Assembly: GCF_020510685.1 (NCBI RefSeq)
Contig: NZ_CP075185.1
Coordinates: 372,001-436,000 of the forward strand
Reading direction: 5' to 3'
Length of the DNA: 64,000 nucleotides
Source of the DNA: Dechloromonas denitrificans
GTDB taxonomy: Bacteria > Pseudomonadota > Gammaproteobacteria > Burkholderiales > Rhodocyclaceae
Part shown: piece by piece, positions 40,713 through 49,425 of the stretch
How the letters are laid out: each line of letters starts with the position of its first letter
Numbering within the stretch: the stretch's first letter is position 1
Notes under the pieces: model-generated
What the model was told of the DNA's origin: nothing
Databases searched by the model: none
Seen by the model: the letters and a program-made list of their open reading frames with translations, nothing else
Program-made: the position numbers and the translations under genes

Positions 40713-41150
40713 TTATTTCGCCCCTTTGTAGATGTTGTCGACGACTTCGTTGACCATTTCCTTCGGAGATAGGCGAGTCAGTGAGGTGTGATACGAATTG
40801 CCGGTCGCCATCGGGAAATCGGTCTTCGGGTCGCGGATGGTGATGGTCAGTTCGAGCATGTACATGGTGATGTCCCACATCCATTTGTCGATATAGGTGA
40901 CGACCGCATCGACGTTGCTCGGCGGGGCTTCGGTGCCGGTCGTCACGGTAACGCCTTTGGTCCGCAATTTGTCGGCAATCAACTCGTTGGTACCGCCATC
41001 CTCGGCCGGGATCTTTTTCACATACATGGTTTTGATGGCTGACAGATTGGTTGATGGATCAACGCTGCCTGTGGCTCGATTGACTGCGCAGCCGGTGGTC
41101 AGCGTCGCGACGAGGCCAAGTAGTGCGGCAAGTTTGAGAATATTTTTCAC
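40713..41150 (-). CDS. Predicted lipoprotein of unknown function
   Basis: This 145-residue protein starts at GTG 41150 behind GGGAGAAGG and has lipobox TTGC (Cys21). The mature part reads like an alpha/beta domain (TNELIADKLRTKGVTVTTG, DAVVTYIDKWMWDITMYMLE), similar in style to small outer-membrane lipoproteins that bind a partner. No family is assigned with confidence. It is directly followed by a second lipoprotein gene. Confidence 0.72.
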   Translation of the reverse strand: MKNILKLAALLGLVATLTTGCAVNRATGSVDPSTNLSAIKTMYVKKIPAEDGGTNELIADKLRTKGVTVTTGTEAPPSNVDAVVTYIDKWMWDITMYMLELTITIRDPKTDFPMATGNSYHTSLTRLSPKEMVNEVVDNIYKGAK

Positions 41151-41266
41151 GCCTTCTCCCTGTTTTCTTGATTGAAAGGAGGTGTGATTCTATCCCATTC
41201 GGCATGGCGGCCAATCGTTCCGGCGAACCCGTGCGGCGGCTGGAAAGCCTTGTCCCGGCGTCGAAC

Positions 41267-41602
41267 TCAACGGCCAAGCGCGTTCCGGATCCGTCTGGCA
41301 AAGACCGTCATTTCCTTCGCGGCCTGAATGTCGCCCTTGCTTTCGGCGACGCTGATGCCGCGTTCGTAGGCGGCCAGCGCGGCGACGTGTTCACCGGCTT
41401 CGGCGAGGGCCTTGCCGAGTGCTTTCCAGGCCGCCGAGTACTGACTGTCGCGGTCGACGGCTTCCTGGAAGCATTTTCCGGCCTTCGCCGGATCGCCCGC
41501 CTTGAGGTATTCGTTGCCGAGCGAGAAGCGGAGCAGGGCGCCGTCACGCGGACCGTCGAGCATTTTTTCCAGGGATTCGATACGTGGGTTCATGGCTTTC
41601 AA
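41267..41602 (-). CDS. Small TPR-repeat protein
   Basis: This 111-residue protein contains about two tetratricopeptide repeats (LLRFSLGNEYLKAGDPAKAG and SAAWKALGKALAEAGEHVAA) and no signal peptide. TPR proteins mediate protein contacts; the partner is unknown. A start nine bases further on (MNPRIESLEKML) is equally possible. It is divergent from ridA, 43 bases away. Confidence 0.78.
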   Translation of the reverse strand: MKAMNPRIESLEKMLDGPRDGALLRFSLGNEYLKAGDPAKAGKCFQEAVDRDSQYSAAWKALGKALAEAGEHVAALAAYERGISVAESKGDIQAAKEMTVFARRIRNALGR

Positions 41603-41645
41603 AGGCTAAAATAGGGTTTTGCAATCCAGATACAGGAAGTCTCTA

Positions 41646-42026
41646 ATGGCCAAGACCATCATCGCCACGCCGCACGCCCCGGCTGCCATCGGCACTTATT
41701 CGCAAGCCGTCCGGGTTGGCGACACTGTTTACCTGTCCGGCCAGATCGGACTCGATCCGGCATCCATGCAGATGGTAGACGGCATCGACGGGCAAATCGT
41801 TCGCGTCTTTGAAAATCTCAAGGCTGTCGCCGAAGCGGCAGGCGGTTCGCTGGCCGATGTCGTCAAGCTCAATGTCTTCCTGACCGACCTGGCCCACTTT
41901 GCCCGGGTCAATGAAACGATGGCGCTTTACTTCAGCGCGCCGTATCCGGCACGGGCTGCCGTCGGCGTCAAGGAACTGCCGCGGGGCGCGCTGGTCGAGG
42001 CCGATGCGGTGATGTTCATCGGCTGA
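41646..42026 (+). CDS. ridA: RidA-family enamine/imine deaminase
   Basis: This 126-residue protein hydrolyses reactive 2-aminoacrylate-type enamines formed by PLP enzymes. The catalytic arginine Arg103 (YPARAAVGV) and Glu118 (ALVEADAV) are present, as is the [15 protein letters not shown] segment. ATG 41646 is chosen for the normal N-terminus [20 protein letters not shown]. Its stop shares a base with the recG start (TGATG). Confidence 0.93.
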   Translation: MAKTIIATPHAPAAIGTYSQAVRVGDTVYLSGQIGLDPASMQMVDGIDGQIVRVFENLKAVAEAAGGSLADVVKLNVFLTDLAHFARVNETMALYFSAPYPARAAVGVKELPRGALVEADAVMFIG

Positions 42027-44065
42027 TGCCGGAGAGCGGGGCGCCGGCCCCGATTCGCGCTACGGAAGCGTTGCGCAAGAAACTGGCGAAAATCGGCCTC
42101 CACAGCGAGGCCGATTTGCTGGTGCACCTGCCGCTGCGCTACGAGGATGAAACGTCCATCACGCCGGTGGCGCAGGCTTGTCACGGTGCGCCGGTGCAGG
42201 TCGAGGTGGTCGTGCTGTCGAGTGAAATCCAGTTCCGGCCGCGCCGCCAGATGATCGTTCGGGCCGAGGACGAGAGCGGCGAACTGACGCTGCGTTTCTT
42301 CAGCTTCTACCCGAGCCAGCAGGCAGTCCTGAGCGAGGGTTCGCGGATCCGGGCCTTTGGCGAAGTGCGCGGCGGCTTCTTCGGCGCCGAGATGGTGCAC
42401 CCGCGCTTTCGCAAGGTGGCCGAGGATGCCCCGCTGGCCGAGGGCTTGACGCCGATCTACCCGACCACCGCCGGGCTGGCCAATTCGGTGCTGCAGAAAT
42501 TGATCACGCGCGCCCTGGCCGATGGCGACCTTTCCGAGACGCTCGACGAAGCTTTGCGCCAGCGCCTGAAACTGCCCGGCTTCGCCCGCAGTCTGCGCTT
42601 TCTCCATGCGCCGCCGCCCGGCACTGCGGTCGATACGCTGCATGCCCGCAATCACCCGGCCTGGCGGCGGGTCAAGTTCGATGAAGTGCTGGCCCAGCAG
42701 TTGTCGCTGCGCCGCGCCTATCTGGCCCGGCGCCAGCAGGGGGCGCCGGTGCTGGTGGCGCAGGACGATCTCGGGGCGCGCCTCGTCGATCAGCTGCCGT
42801 TCGGTTTGACCGGGGCGCAATTGCGCGCCATGGCCGAAATTGCCGCTGATCTCGCGCAGCCTTACCCGATGCAGCGCCTGTTGCAGGGTGACGTCGGTGC
42901 CGGCAAGACCATCGTCGCCGCACTGGCTGCCTGTCAGGCGATCTCGGCCGGCTGGCAGGCGGCCTTCATGGCGCCGACCGAAATCCTCGCCGAGCAACAT
43001 TATCTGAAACTGCGCGATTGGCTGGAGCCGCTTGGCATCCGCGTCGCCTGGCTGTCCGGCAGCCTGAAGAGCGCCGCCAAACGAGCGCAACTGGCGGCGC
43101 TGGCGGCCGGCGCGCAACTGGTCGTCGGGACGCATGCGCTGATCCAGGATGGCGTCGATTTCGCCCGGCTCGGTCTGGCCATTGTCGACGAGCAGCACCG
43201 TTTCGGCGTCGCCCAGCGCCTGGCGCTGCGCAAGAAGGGGGCGAATCCGCACCAGCTGATGATGTCGGCGACGCCGATCCCGCGCACGCTGGCCATGAGC
43301 TATTACGCCGATCTCGACGTGACGGTGCTCGATGAACTGCCGCCGGGGCGGACGCCGATCAAGACGCGGCTGGTCGCCGACAACCGGCGCGAAGACGTGG
43401 TCGGCTTCGTCACCAAGCTGGTCGGCGAAGGCCGGCAGGCCTACTGGGTCTGTCCGCTGATCGAGGAATCCGAAGCGCTGCAATTGCAGACGGCACAGGA
43501 TACCTACGAGCAATTGTCGACCGACCTGCCGCTGTTGCGCATCGGCCTCGTCCATGGCCGCTTGAAGGCCGACGAGAAGCAGGCAGTGATGGCCGCCTTC
43601 GCAGCCGGCGAAATCGATGTGCTGGTGGCGACGACGGTGATCGAAGTCGGCGTTGATGTGCCGAATGCCAGCCTGATGGTGATCGAGCATGCCGAACGCT
43701 TCGGCCTGTCGCAGTTGCACCAGTTGCGTGGTCGGGTCGGGCGCGGGGCGCATGAGTCGAGTTGCGTGCTGGTTTTTGCCGGGCCGCTCTCGGAAACGGC
43801 CCGCCAGCGTCTGAAAATCATTTTCGAGAACACCGACGGCTTCGAGATCGCCCGCCAGGATTTGCATCTGCGCGGTCCCGGCGAATTCGTCGGGAGCCGG
43901 CAAAGCGGTGTGCCGCTGTTGCGCTACGCCGATCTGGAAATGGATGCCGATCTGGTCGACATGGCGCGCGAAGTCGCCGAAGAAATGTTGCTGCAGGCGC
44001 CCGACCAGGCCGAGCGCCACCTGCGGCGCTGGCTCGGGATGCGGGAAGAGCTGCTCAAGTCCTGA
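42026..44065 (+). CDS. recG: ATP-dependent DNA helicase RecG
   Basis: This 679-residue helicase reverses stalled forks and processes branched DNA. The N-terminal wedge domain is followed by Walker A GDVGAGKT (starting at residue 288), the DEQHRFGV box, MSATPIPRTLA, and the C-terminal helicase motifs (ATTVIEVGVDVPNA, QLRGRVGRG). ATG 42026 overlaps the ridA stop. Size is normal. Confidence 0.96.
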   Translation: MPESGAPAPIRATEALRKKLAKIGLHSEADLLVHLPLRYEDETSITPVAQACHGAPVQVEVVVLSSEIQFRPRRQMIVRAEDESGELTLRFFSFYPSQQAVLSEGSRIRAFGEVRGGFFGAEMVHPRFRKVAEDAPLAEGLTPIYPTTAGLANSVLQKLITRALADGDLSETLDEALRQRLKLPGFARSLRFLHAPPPGTAVDTLHARNHPAWRRVKFDEVLAQQLSLRRAYLARRQQGAPVLVAQDDLGARLVDQLPFGLTGAQLRAMAEIAADLAQPYPMQRLLQGDVGAGKTIVAALAACQAISAGWQAAFMAPTEILAEQHYLKLRDWLEPLGIRVAWLSGSLKSAAKRAQLAALAAGAQLVVGTHALIQDGVDFARLGLAIVDEQHRFGVAQRLALRKKGANPHQLMMSATPIPRTLAMSYYADLDVTVLDELPPGRTPIKTRLVADNRREDVVGFVTKLVGEGRQAYWVCPLIEESEALQLQTAQDTYEQLSTDLPLLRIGLVHGRLKADEKQAVMAAFAAGEIDVLVATTVIEVGVDVPNASLMVIEHAERFGLSQLHQLRGRVGRGAHESSCVLVFAGPLSETARQRLKIIFENTDGFEIARQDLHLRGPGEFVGSRQSGVPLLRYADLEMDADLVDMAREVAEEMLLQAPDQAERHLRRWLGMREELLKS

Positions 44066-44083
44066 GCCCGGGAATCCCCGGCC

Positions 44084-44533
44084 CTAGGATTTCTTGAAGG
44101 TTTTGTGGCACTCGCGGCAGGTATCGTGGAGTACCTCGTAGGCGGCTTTCGCCTTGGCTTCGTCGCGGGTTTCGGCGGCGACGAGCAATTGGTCGGCGGC
44201 CTTGAAGAAATCCTGGCGATGCGCCTCGAATTTTTCCGCTTCCGACCACACTGCGCCGGTCGCCCGGCTTGGCGGATAGTCGCTACCCGGCGTGAAGTAT
44301 TCCCAGGGGCCTTGTTTCGCCTGGTTCAAACGCTTGGCCAGGGCGATGAAATCGTCCGCTTTGTATTGGCTCTTGCGCAACTGGCTGCCCATCGGCTCGA
44401 AGGCTTTCAGGATGGTGTTGAAGGCGGTGCGGCGATGGGCGACGGGCTGGCCCGGCCCGGTGTCTTCCGGCTCGCTGCAGGCAGTCAGCAGCAGGGGAAT
44501 CAGGGCGACGATGAAGAGGCGGCGGCAAGGCAT
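44084..44533 (-). CDS. Cytochrome c' (class II c-type cytochrome), predicted lipoprotein
   Basis: This 149-residue protein has a lipobox LTAC (Cys19) and a single haem-attachment motif CRECH (Cys139, Cys142, His143) near the C-terminus, in a helical protein of the cytochrome c' type (TCRECHKTF). Proteins of this class bind NO or act in electron transfer. Lipid anchoring would hold it at the membrane, unlike the usual soluble periplasmic form. It converges with recG. Confidence 0.82.
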   Translation of the reverse strand: MPCRRLFIVALIPLLLTACSEPEDTGPGQPVAHRRTAFNTILKAFEPMGSQLRKSQYKADDFIALAKRLNQAKQGPWEYFTPGSDYPPSRATGAVWSEAEKFEAHRQDFFKAADQLLVAAETRDEAKAKAAYEVLHDTCRECHKTFKKS

Positions 44534-44624
44534 GGTGGTGGCGTCTGCTGGCAGAAATGGGGAGCGTATTATGGGCCGTCGTTTGGCCGGCCCCCGGTAT
44601 TAATTTGCCGGCCTTGGCGCGCAA

Positions 44625-45512
44625 TCAGGTAAGGAATGTTTCGATGAGGCGCGCCACATCGGCTGGCTGGTCGTGGTGCAGCATGTGGTCGGCGTCCTCG
44701 ATCCAGCTTTCCGCAACATCGGCGAAGCAGGCCCGGCGGGCTTCCCAGTCGCCCGGCCGGGTGGCGTATTCGCGCACCACCCAGGACTGGCGGCCGGCTA
44801 CCCAGAGGACCGGGCAGGTAATTTTGTTCCACACTGCCATCGATTCCTCCAGGCGGAACAAGTAGGGCGACGACGGCTTGTGCCACGGGTCGCCGTTCCA
44901 GATCACGCCATGCCGGCGCTGGCCGCAGCGGTTTTCACCATCGCCGATGCGGGCCAGATGTTTGGCGAGGAATTCGGCGCGCTCGGCGGTCAGGAAACGA
45001 TCGGTGCGCAGCAGGCGCCGGGCAAAAGCGTCGCGATCGGCGTAAACGTGCATGCGTGGCGGCTTTTTCAGCGTATTCAGCCACTGCTGGTAACGTTCCG
45101 GCGCCATCTCGGGCTGGCTCGGCGCGATGCCGAAGCCTTCGAGCGTGACCAGCTTGTCCACCCGCTCCGGCCGGATGCCGGCATACAGGCAGGCCAGGAT
45201 GCCGCCCATGCTGTGACCGGCCAGCCGGACTTTCCCCTCGGGCGCGTAATGGTCGAGGATGGCTTCCATGTCGCCCAGGTGTTCGGCGAAGAAATAGGGC
45301 CGGTTCAGCCACTCGGAAAGCCCAAAGCCGCGCCAGTCGGGCGCGATGATGTTCCAGTCCTGTTGCAGTTCATCGACGACGAACTGGAAGGAGGCCGACA
45401 CGTCCATCCAGCCGTGCAGCAGGAACAGCGTCGGGGCATCGGGCTTGCCCCAGCGGCGGACGTGCAGGCGAACGCTGGGCAGGTCGAGGTATTCGGAACG
45501 GGAACGGCGCAT
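44625..45512 (-). CDS. Alpha/beta-fold hydrolase
   Basis: This 295-residue hydrolase has the oxyanion segment LFLLHGWMD, nucleophile elbow GHSMGG (Ser101) and the catalytic His276 in DADHMLHHDQP. No signal peptide is seen. The substrate cannot be told. A haloalkane dehalogenase is unlikely because the nucleophile is Ser. Confidence 0.85.
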   Translation of the reverse strand: MRRSRSEYLDLPSVRLHVRRWGKPDAPTLFLLHGWMDVSASFQFVVDELQQDWNIIAPDWRGFGLSEWLNRPYFFAEHLGDMEAILDHYAPEGKVRLAGHSMGGILACLYAGIRPERVDKLVTLEGFGIAPSQPEMAPERYQQWLNTLKKPPRMHVYADRDAFARRLLRTDRFLTAERAEFLAKHLARIGDGENRCGQRRHGVIWNGDPWHKPSSPYLFRLEESMAVWNKITCPVLWVAGRQSWVVREYATRPGDWEARRACFADVAESWIEDADHMLHHDQPADVARLIETFLT

Positions 45513-45737
45513 GGGATTAGTTCTGGTTTTCGGGAAAAAGACCGGTTCGCGGCGGCAACCGGCGAGGCGGCGTGGGGGGAAGGATTCTAGCAGTCTGCCG
45601 GCCCGCTGGGGTTCTCGAACACCGCTTAAGTTGAGGCGGCGCTTCCCGTTTTCACCCGATTCAAAAGGTTCTCAAGCCCTGAATTCCACTTTGTTGCATA
45701 GCGGCCTGTTCAGCGTCCGTCCTGAACCGCCGCGCAG

Positions 45738-46283
45738 TCAATCGCCCAACTTCCGCTTGGTGCCCACTTTTCTTGCCGACAGTGAGACGAGGAAGGGGAA
45801 CTCTTCGTCGGCCGATTTGACGATGCGAAACTCTTGCCCCACAGCGCCGGCAATCGTGGCCGCCAATGCCTCGATGTTCACGGCTTCGCAGCGCAGGTCC
45901 GCGACGACGCAGCCGCGATCCTCGTATACCGGGAAATCCGTGCACCCCAAAGGCTTGAGTTCCTGGCCGTAGACCCGGCACGAGCGGTGCGTTTCGTCGT
46001 AGGCGGGGCAGGCTTTGCTATGGATGTAGTAGAGCCCGTCGCCCGCTCGGATCTCCTCCGGGCCTTGGCCGGCGGAGAGCTTTCTGTCGAAGGCGGTGCG
46101 CGACTCTTCAAGTCGCCAGAACGACTTGAGTTGCTTCCATTCCAGTTCGAGGACCAGCGAGTCGAGTCGGCAACAAGGCTTGGCGCACTCGGCGCAATGC
46201 GGGATGACGGCGGCAGCCTGATAGGCGGCGGCCGCTGCAGCCAGCTCCTTGGCCAGGAGACGGCGGGACGCCCGGCTGCTCAT
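45738..46283 (-). CDS. YkgJ-type cysteine-cluster protein
   Basis: This 181-residue protein has cysteines in HCAECAKPCC, KACPAYDE, SCRVYG and LGCTDFP, the pattern of the zinc/iron-chelating YkgJ-type family. These are small metal-binding proteins of uncertain role. The frame is open up to ATG 46346 (202 residues), but the extra part is poorly conserved in style, so ATG 46283 is preferred. No clear ribosome-binding site is visible at either start. Confidence 0.7.
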   Translation of the reverse strand: MSSRASRRLLAKELAAAAAAYQAAAVIPHCAECAKPCCRLDSLVLELEWKQLKSFWRLEESRTAFDRKLSAGQGPEEIRAGDGLYYIHSKACPAYDETHRSCRVYGQELKPLGCTDFPVYEDRGCVVADLRCEAVNIEALAATIAGAVGQEFRIVKSADEEFPFLVSLSARKVGTKRKLGD

Positions 46284-46472
46284 CGAAGGGCAGACCGGGG
46301 AAGCGCGGCGGATTGTCGAAGAAGGATCACAGGCACCTGATATCACGTAGCGGAAGTGGAGCGGCTGCTCCAGCGGCTGCCCGGACTGGATCCTAAGCAG
46401 TGACCAGTATACGGCTAACGTCCGTTATCGGCGGCGGGAACTCCGAATGATCGCCAAACTAAAAAGAGGGCA

Positions 46473-46691
46473 ATGCCTGTCCTACGTGCCGGCGGTTCCG
46501 AATGCGATTGTACCGATCGGCAGGCATTGGATAAGCGCCTGGGGTAGAAGCCCGCTCGCGAGTTGCAGCTCCCTCTCTCCCATGTTCAGGATAAGACGGG
46601 GGTTCCGCAGGATGTGCTACCCGCCACCCCTGCCAAGAAGAATGCCGCCAAGGACAAGACTAAGCACTACCATCCGCGAGATATGAAGTAG
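46473..46691 (+). pseudogene. Amber-interrupted reading frame of unknown family
   Basis: From ATG 46473 one frame reads 24 codons (ending ALDKRLG), then TAG at 46545-46547, then 47 more codons (KPARELQLPLSHVQDKTGVP ... HYHPRDMK) to TAG at 46689-46691. The part after the amber codon has the composition and third-base pattern of a real protein but no start codon near its beginning. It may be a gene with a nonsense mutation, a remnant, or a sequencing error. GAGGG is only two bases before the ATG. The family is not recognised. The remainder of the 367-base gap (46347-46713) shows no other coding signal. Confidence 0.4.
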
Positions 46692-46713
46692 TTCGTGCTT
46701 TGGAACGGGCGGC

Positions 46714-48669
46714 TCACCGAGCCGGGTTGATCGATTGACGTCGCCTCTCGACGATGTCATCGACAATCAGCGGGTCGGCGACAGTCGACGTATCGCCGAA
46801 ATTGTCGAATTCGTTGGCCGCGATCTTGGTCAATATGCGACGCAGAATCTTGCCGGCCCGATTCTTCGGCAGCGCTGTCGCCCACTGGATCAGATCGGGC
46901 GAGGCAATCGGGCCGATGCGGCTGCGGACCAGATTGACGATCTCGTGGCGCAGTTGATCGCTTTCTTCTACCGTTGCCTTCAGGGTCACAAAGGCAAAGA
47001 CGCCTTGCCCCTTGATTTCGTGGGGGTAGCCGACCACCGCCGATTCGGCGACTGCCGGGTGGGAGGCGATGGCGCTTTCCAGCTCAACCGTGCCGAGGCG
47101 ATGGCCTGAGACATTGATGACATCGTCCACCCGGCCGCTGATCCGGTAATAACCGTCGGCGTCGCGACTGGCGCCGTCGCCAGTGAAGAAGTAGCCGGGA
47201 AACTGGGAAAAATAGGTGCGGACGAAACGTTCGTGGTCGTGCAGGATGGTTCGTGCCTGGGCCGGCCAGGAGTCGGCAAAGCACATGTTGCCTTCGGCTT
47301 CGCCCGCGAGAACCTCGCCCTGGCTGTTGGTGAGTTCCGGGCGTATGCCGAAGTAGGGCTTTGCCGCGTAGCCCGGCTTATTGGGAATGGCGCCGGGCAT
47401 CGGGACGAGCAGGACGGCACCGGTTTCGGTCTGCCAGTAGGTGTCAACGATCGGGCAGCGACCGCCGCCGATAAGCTTGTGATACCAGTGCCAGGCTTCC
47501 GGATTGATCGGTTCGCCGACCGAGCCGAGGATGCGCAATGAAGAGAGATCGTGCCGGCGGACCGGCGCCTCTCCTTCGCGCATCAGCGAGCGGATTGCCG
47601 TCGGTGCCGTGTAGAAGATGTTCACGCGGTAGCGCTCGATGATGGACCACCAGCGCGAGCTGTCCGGCCAGGTCGGAACGCCTTCGAACAGCACGCTGGT
47701 TGCGCCATTGAGCAACGGGCCGTAGATTTTGTAGGTATGGGCGGTCACCCAGCCGACGTCGGCGGTACACCAGAAAACATCGCCCTCGTGCCAGTCGAAA
47801 ATGTTCCGCCAACTGGTCCCAGTGTGGACGAGATAGCCCCCGGTCGTGTGTACCAGCCCTTTCGGTTTGCCGGTCGAGCCGGAGGTGTACAGAATGAACA
47901 GCGGATCCTCGGCGCCGACGACGACGGGCTGGCACCAAGGGTCGGCCTGGGCGATGGCCTCGTCGAACCAGTGGTCGCGCCCGGCGGTGAAGGGAACGCG
48001 GGCGCCGGTCCGGCGGATTACGACAACATCGGTGACCGATGGCTGATTCTTGAGCGCCGCATCGGCGTTCTCTTTCAGTGGCACGACCCGGCCGCCGCGT
48101 CGACTCTCGTCCGCCGTAATCAGCACCTTGGCGCCGGCATCCTCGATCCGGTTGGCGAGCGCCTCGGCCGAGAACCCGGAAAATACGACCGAATGGATGG
48201 CGCCGATGCGAACGCAAGCCATCATCGCGACCATGATCTCGGGGATCACCGGCAAATAGATCGTGACCACATCTCCCTTCTGGACGCCGAGCCCACTCAG
48301 GACGTTGGCGAATCGATTGACCTGGTCGGCCAGTTCGCCCCAAGTTACCGTGCGCGATTCATCCGGGTCATCGCCTTGCCAGAAAATGGCCGGCTTGTCG
48401 GCCTTGCCGGGAAGATGGCGATCGATGCAGTTCACCGAGGCATTCAGGGTGCCGTCGGCAAACCAGCGGATGGTCGGATCGACCGGGTCGAAGCGCGTGT
48501 CCTTGACGACGGTGAACGGCTGAATCCAGTCGATCGATTTCGCCTGTTCTGCCCAAAAGCGCGATGGGTCTTCGATTGAGCGGCGGTAGTTGGCGGCATA
48601 AGTTACTGCGTCGATGTGCGCGTTGGCGGCGATGTCTTCGGGAACCGGAAATGTGACGGGAGTGGGCAT
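46714..48669 (-). CDS. acs: Acetyl-CoA synthetase
   Basis: This 651-residue AMP-forming enzyme makes acetyl-CoA from acetate, ATP and CoA. It has the AMP-binding loop YTSGSTGKPKG, the WTVTAH-type region (VGWVTAHTYKIYGPLLNGA), DTYWQTETG, and the C-terminal catalytic, acetylation-controlled Lys607 in PKNRAGKILRR. ATG 48669 gives the normal size (E. coli 652); an in-frame TTG at 48726 would add 19 residues. It is divergent from the SsuE-like gene. Confidence 0.96.
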   Translation of the reverse strand: MPTPVTFPVPEDIAANAHIDAVTYAANYRRSIEDPSRFWAEQAKSIDWIQPFTVVKDTRFDPVDPTIRWFADGTLNASVNCIDRHLPGKADKPAIFWQGDDPDESRTVTWGELADQVNRFANVLSGLGVQKGDVVTIYLPVIPEIMVAMMACVRIGAIHSVVFSGFSAEALANRIEDAGAKVLITADESRRGGRVVPLKENADAALKNQPSVTDVVVIRRTGARVPFTAGRDHWFDEAIAQADPWCQPVVVGAEDPLFILYTSGSTGKPKGLVHTTGGYLVHTGTSWRNIFDWHEGDVFWCTADVGWVTAHTYKIYGPLLNGATSVLFEGVPTWPDSSRWWSIIERYRVNIFYTAPTAIRSLMREGEAPVRRHDLSSLRILGSVGEPINPEAWHWYHKLIGGGRCPIVDTYWQTETGAVLLVPMPGAIPNKPGYAAKPYFGIRPELTNSQGEVLAGEAEGNMCFADSWPAQARTILHDHERFVRTYFSQFPGYFFTGDGASRDADGYYRISGRVDDVINVSGHRLGTVELESAIASHPAVAESAVVGYPHEIKGQGVFAFVTLKATVEESDQLRHEIVNLVRSRIGPIASPDLIQWATALPKNRAGKILRRILTKIAANEFDNFGDTSTVADPLIVDDIVERRRQSINPAR

Positions 48670-48742
48670 GGTTTGTTCAGGAGAGGGGAATTGGAAATGC
48701 TTCGGCGCTATGTTCAAGGCCGCCAACGATCTGGGAAACGAT

Positions 48743-48756
48743 CTAATTTTTATTAG
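48743..48756. promoter_or_regulatory. Small dyad upstream of acs
   Basis: CTAAT and ATTAG are separated by TTTT in an A/T-rich part of the acs/SsuE-like divergent region, about 75 bases before the acs start. It could be an operator or part of a promoter; the evidence is weak. Confidence 0.3.
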
Positions 48757-48877
48757 GTTATGTCGATAAAAACTGTCCGGCGCTTGGCTTATATCGAAAG
48801 CGTTTTTTCGTCGTTCGGAGCACCGCCACCAAGGGTTAGATTGATGTCTCTCCTTTCACCCGGCCTGGTCGATTTGC

Positions 48878-49405
48878 ATGTCGATATTGATAGTTGCTGC
48901 CCCCGTCGAGGCACCACCGGTGGTAACCGCGCTACTGGGCAACCTCGGTAGCTGGTTTGCGGCCCGCTCGATCCGCTGGCGAGCGTTGTCCGTGGCGTCG
49001 CCCGGCATTTCTCAGGGAATCCTTGCGGCGAGCGCGCTTGTCCTGGTCGGCGGCGATCAGGCGGCGAGCGCGCTGGGCGCCCTGCTTGCGGGATTGCCGG
49101 CCGACTCACTCGCCGGAAAGCCGTTTCTCTGGATCGGGCCATCCATCCATCCGGTGGCTGGCGATTTCACGCATGCCAGGCTGTGGTACGCCTTGCAGGC
49201 GGCGGGTGTCGAAATACATATCAAGCCGGCTTTGCTCGATGACTGGAGTCGCTCAGTCCCGGTTCTGCAGCCGCGCGACGAAGCGCGCCTCGACGATGCG
49301 CTAATCGCGCTCGGAGAAGGAGTTAGCTTCTGCCAGCGTCTCCAAAGAAAGCGGGACTCCCTGAGCTTGGCGTTGTGCTTTGCCCAGGCGCCCCTGTTGG
49401 CTTGA
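48878..49405 (+). CDS. Divergent NADPH:FMN-reductase (SsuE)-like protein
   Basis: This 175-residue protein looks like the flavodoxin-fold FMN reductases of the SsuE group: a short N-terminal beta strand (MSILIVAAPV), then ALVLVGGDQAASALGALLAG, a LAGKPFLWIG strand and a C-terminal helix. The SxRxxS flavin-phosphate loop expected after the first strand is replaced by APVEAPPV, so flavin binding is doubtful. It lies next to an alkanesulfonate-type operon, where SsuE would be expected, but on the opposite strand and converging with it. No SsuD-type monooxygenase is in the window. Confidence 0.55.
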   Translation: MSILIVAAPVEAPPVVTALLGNLGSWFAARSIRWRALSVASPGISQGILAASALVLVGGDQAASALGALLAGLPADSLAGKPFLWIGPSIHPVAGDFTHARLWYALQAAGVEIHIKPALLDDWSRSVPVLQPRDEARLDDALIALGEGVSFCQRLQRKRDSLSLALCFAQAPLLA

Positions 49406-49425
49406 AGCGATCTTCGTTCCGGTTT

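Noticed and set aside
41174..41184. GAAAGGAGGTG, whose complement matches the anti-Shine-Dalgarno tail of 16S rRNA
   Set aside because: On the + strand no start codon follows at a usable distance, and 11 bases are too few to claim a 16S fragment or mimic.
45513..45737. Search for an insertion-sequence remnant or RNA gene between the hydrolase and the cysteine-cluster gene
   Set aside because: Nothing beyond short imperfect inverted repeats was seen; no tRNA-like fold, transposase frame or flanking duplication.
46447..46686. A 79-codon + strand frame with a normal start and stop
   Set aside because: Its sequence is not protein-like, and the amber-interrupted frame at 46473-46691 on the same strand has better coding character.
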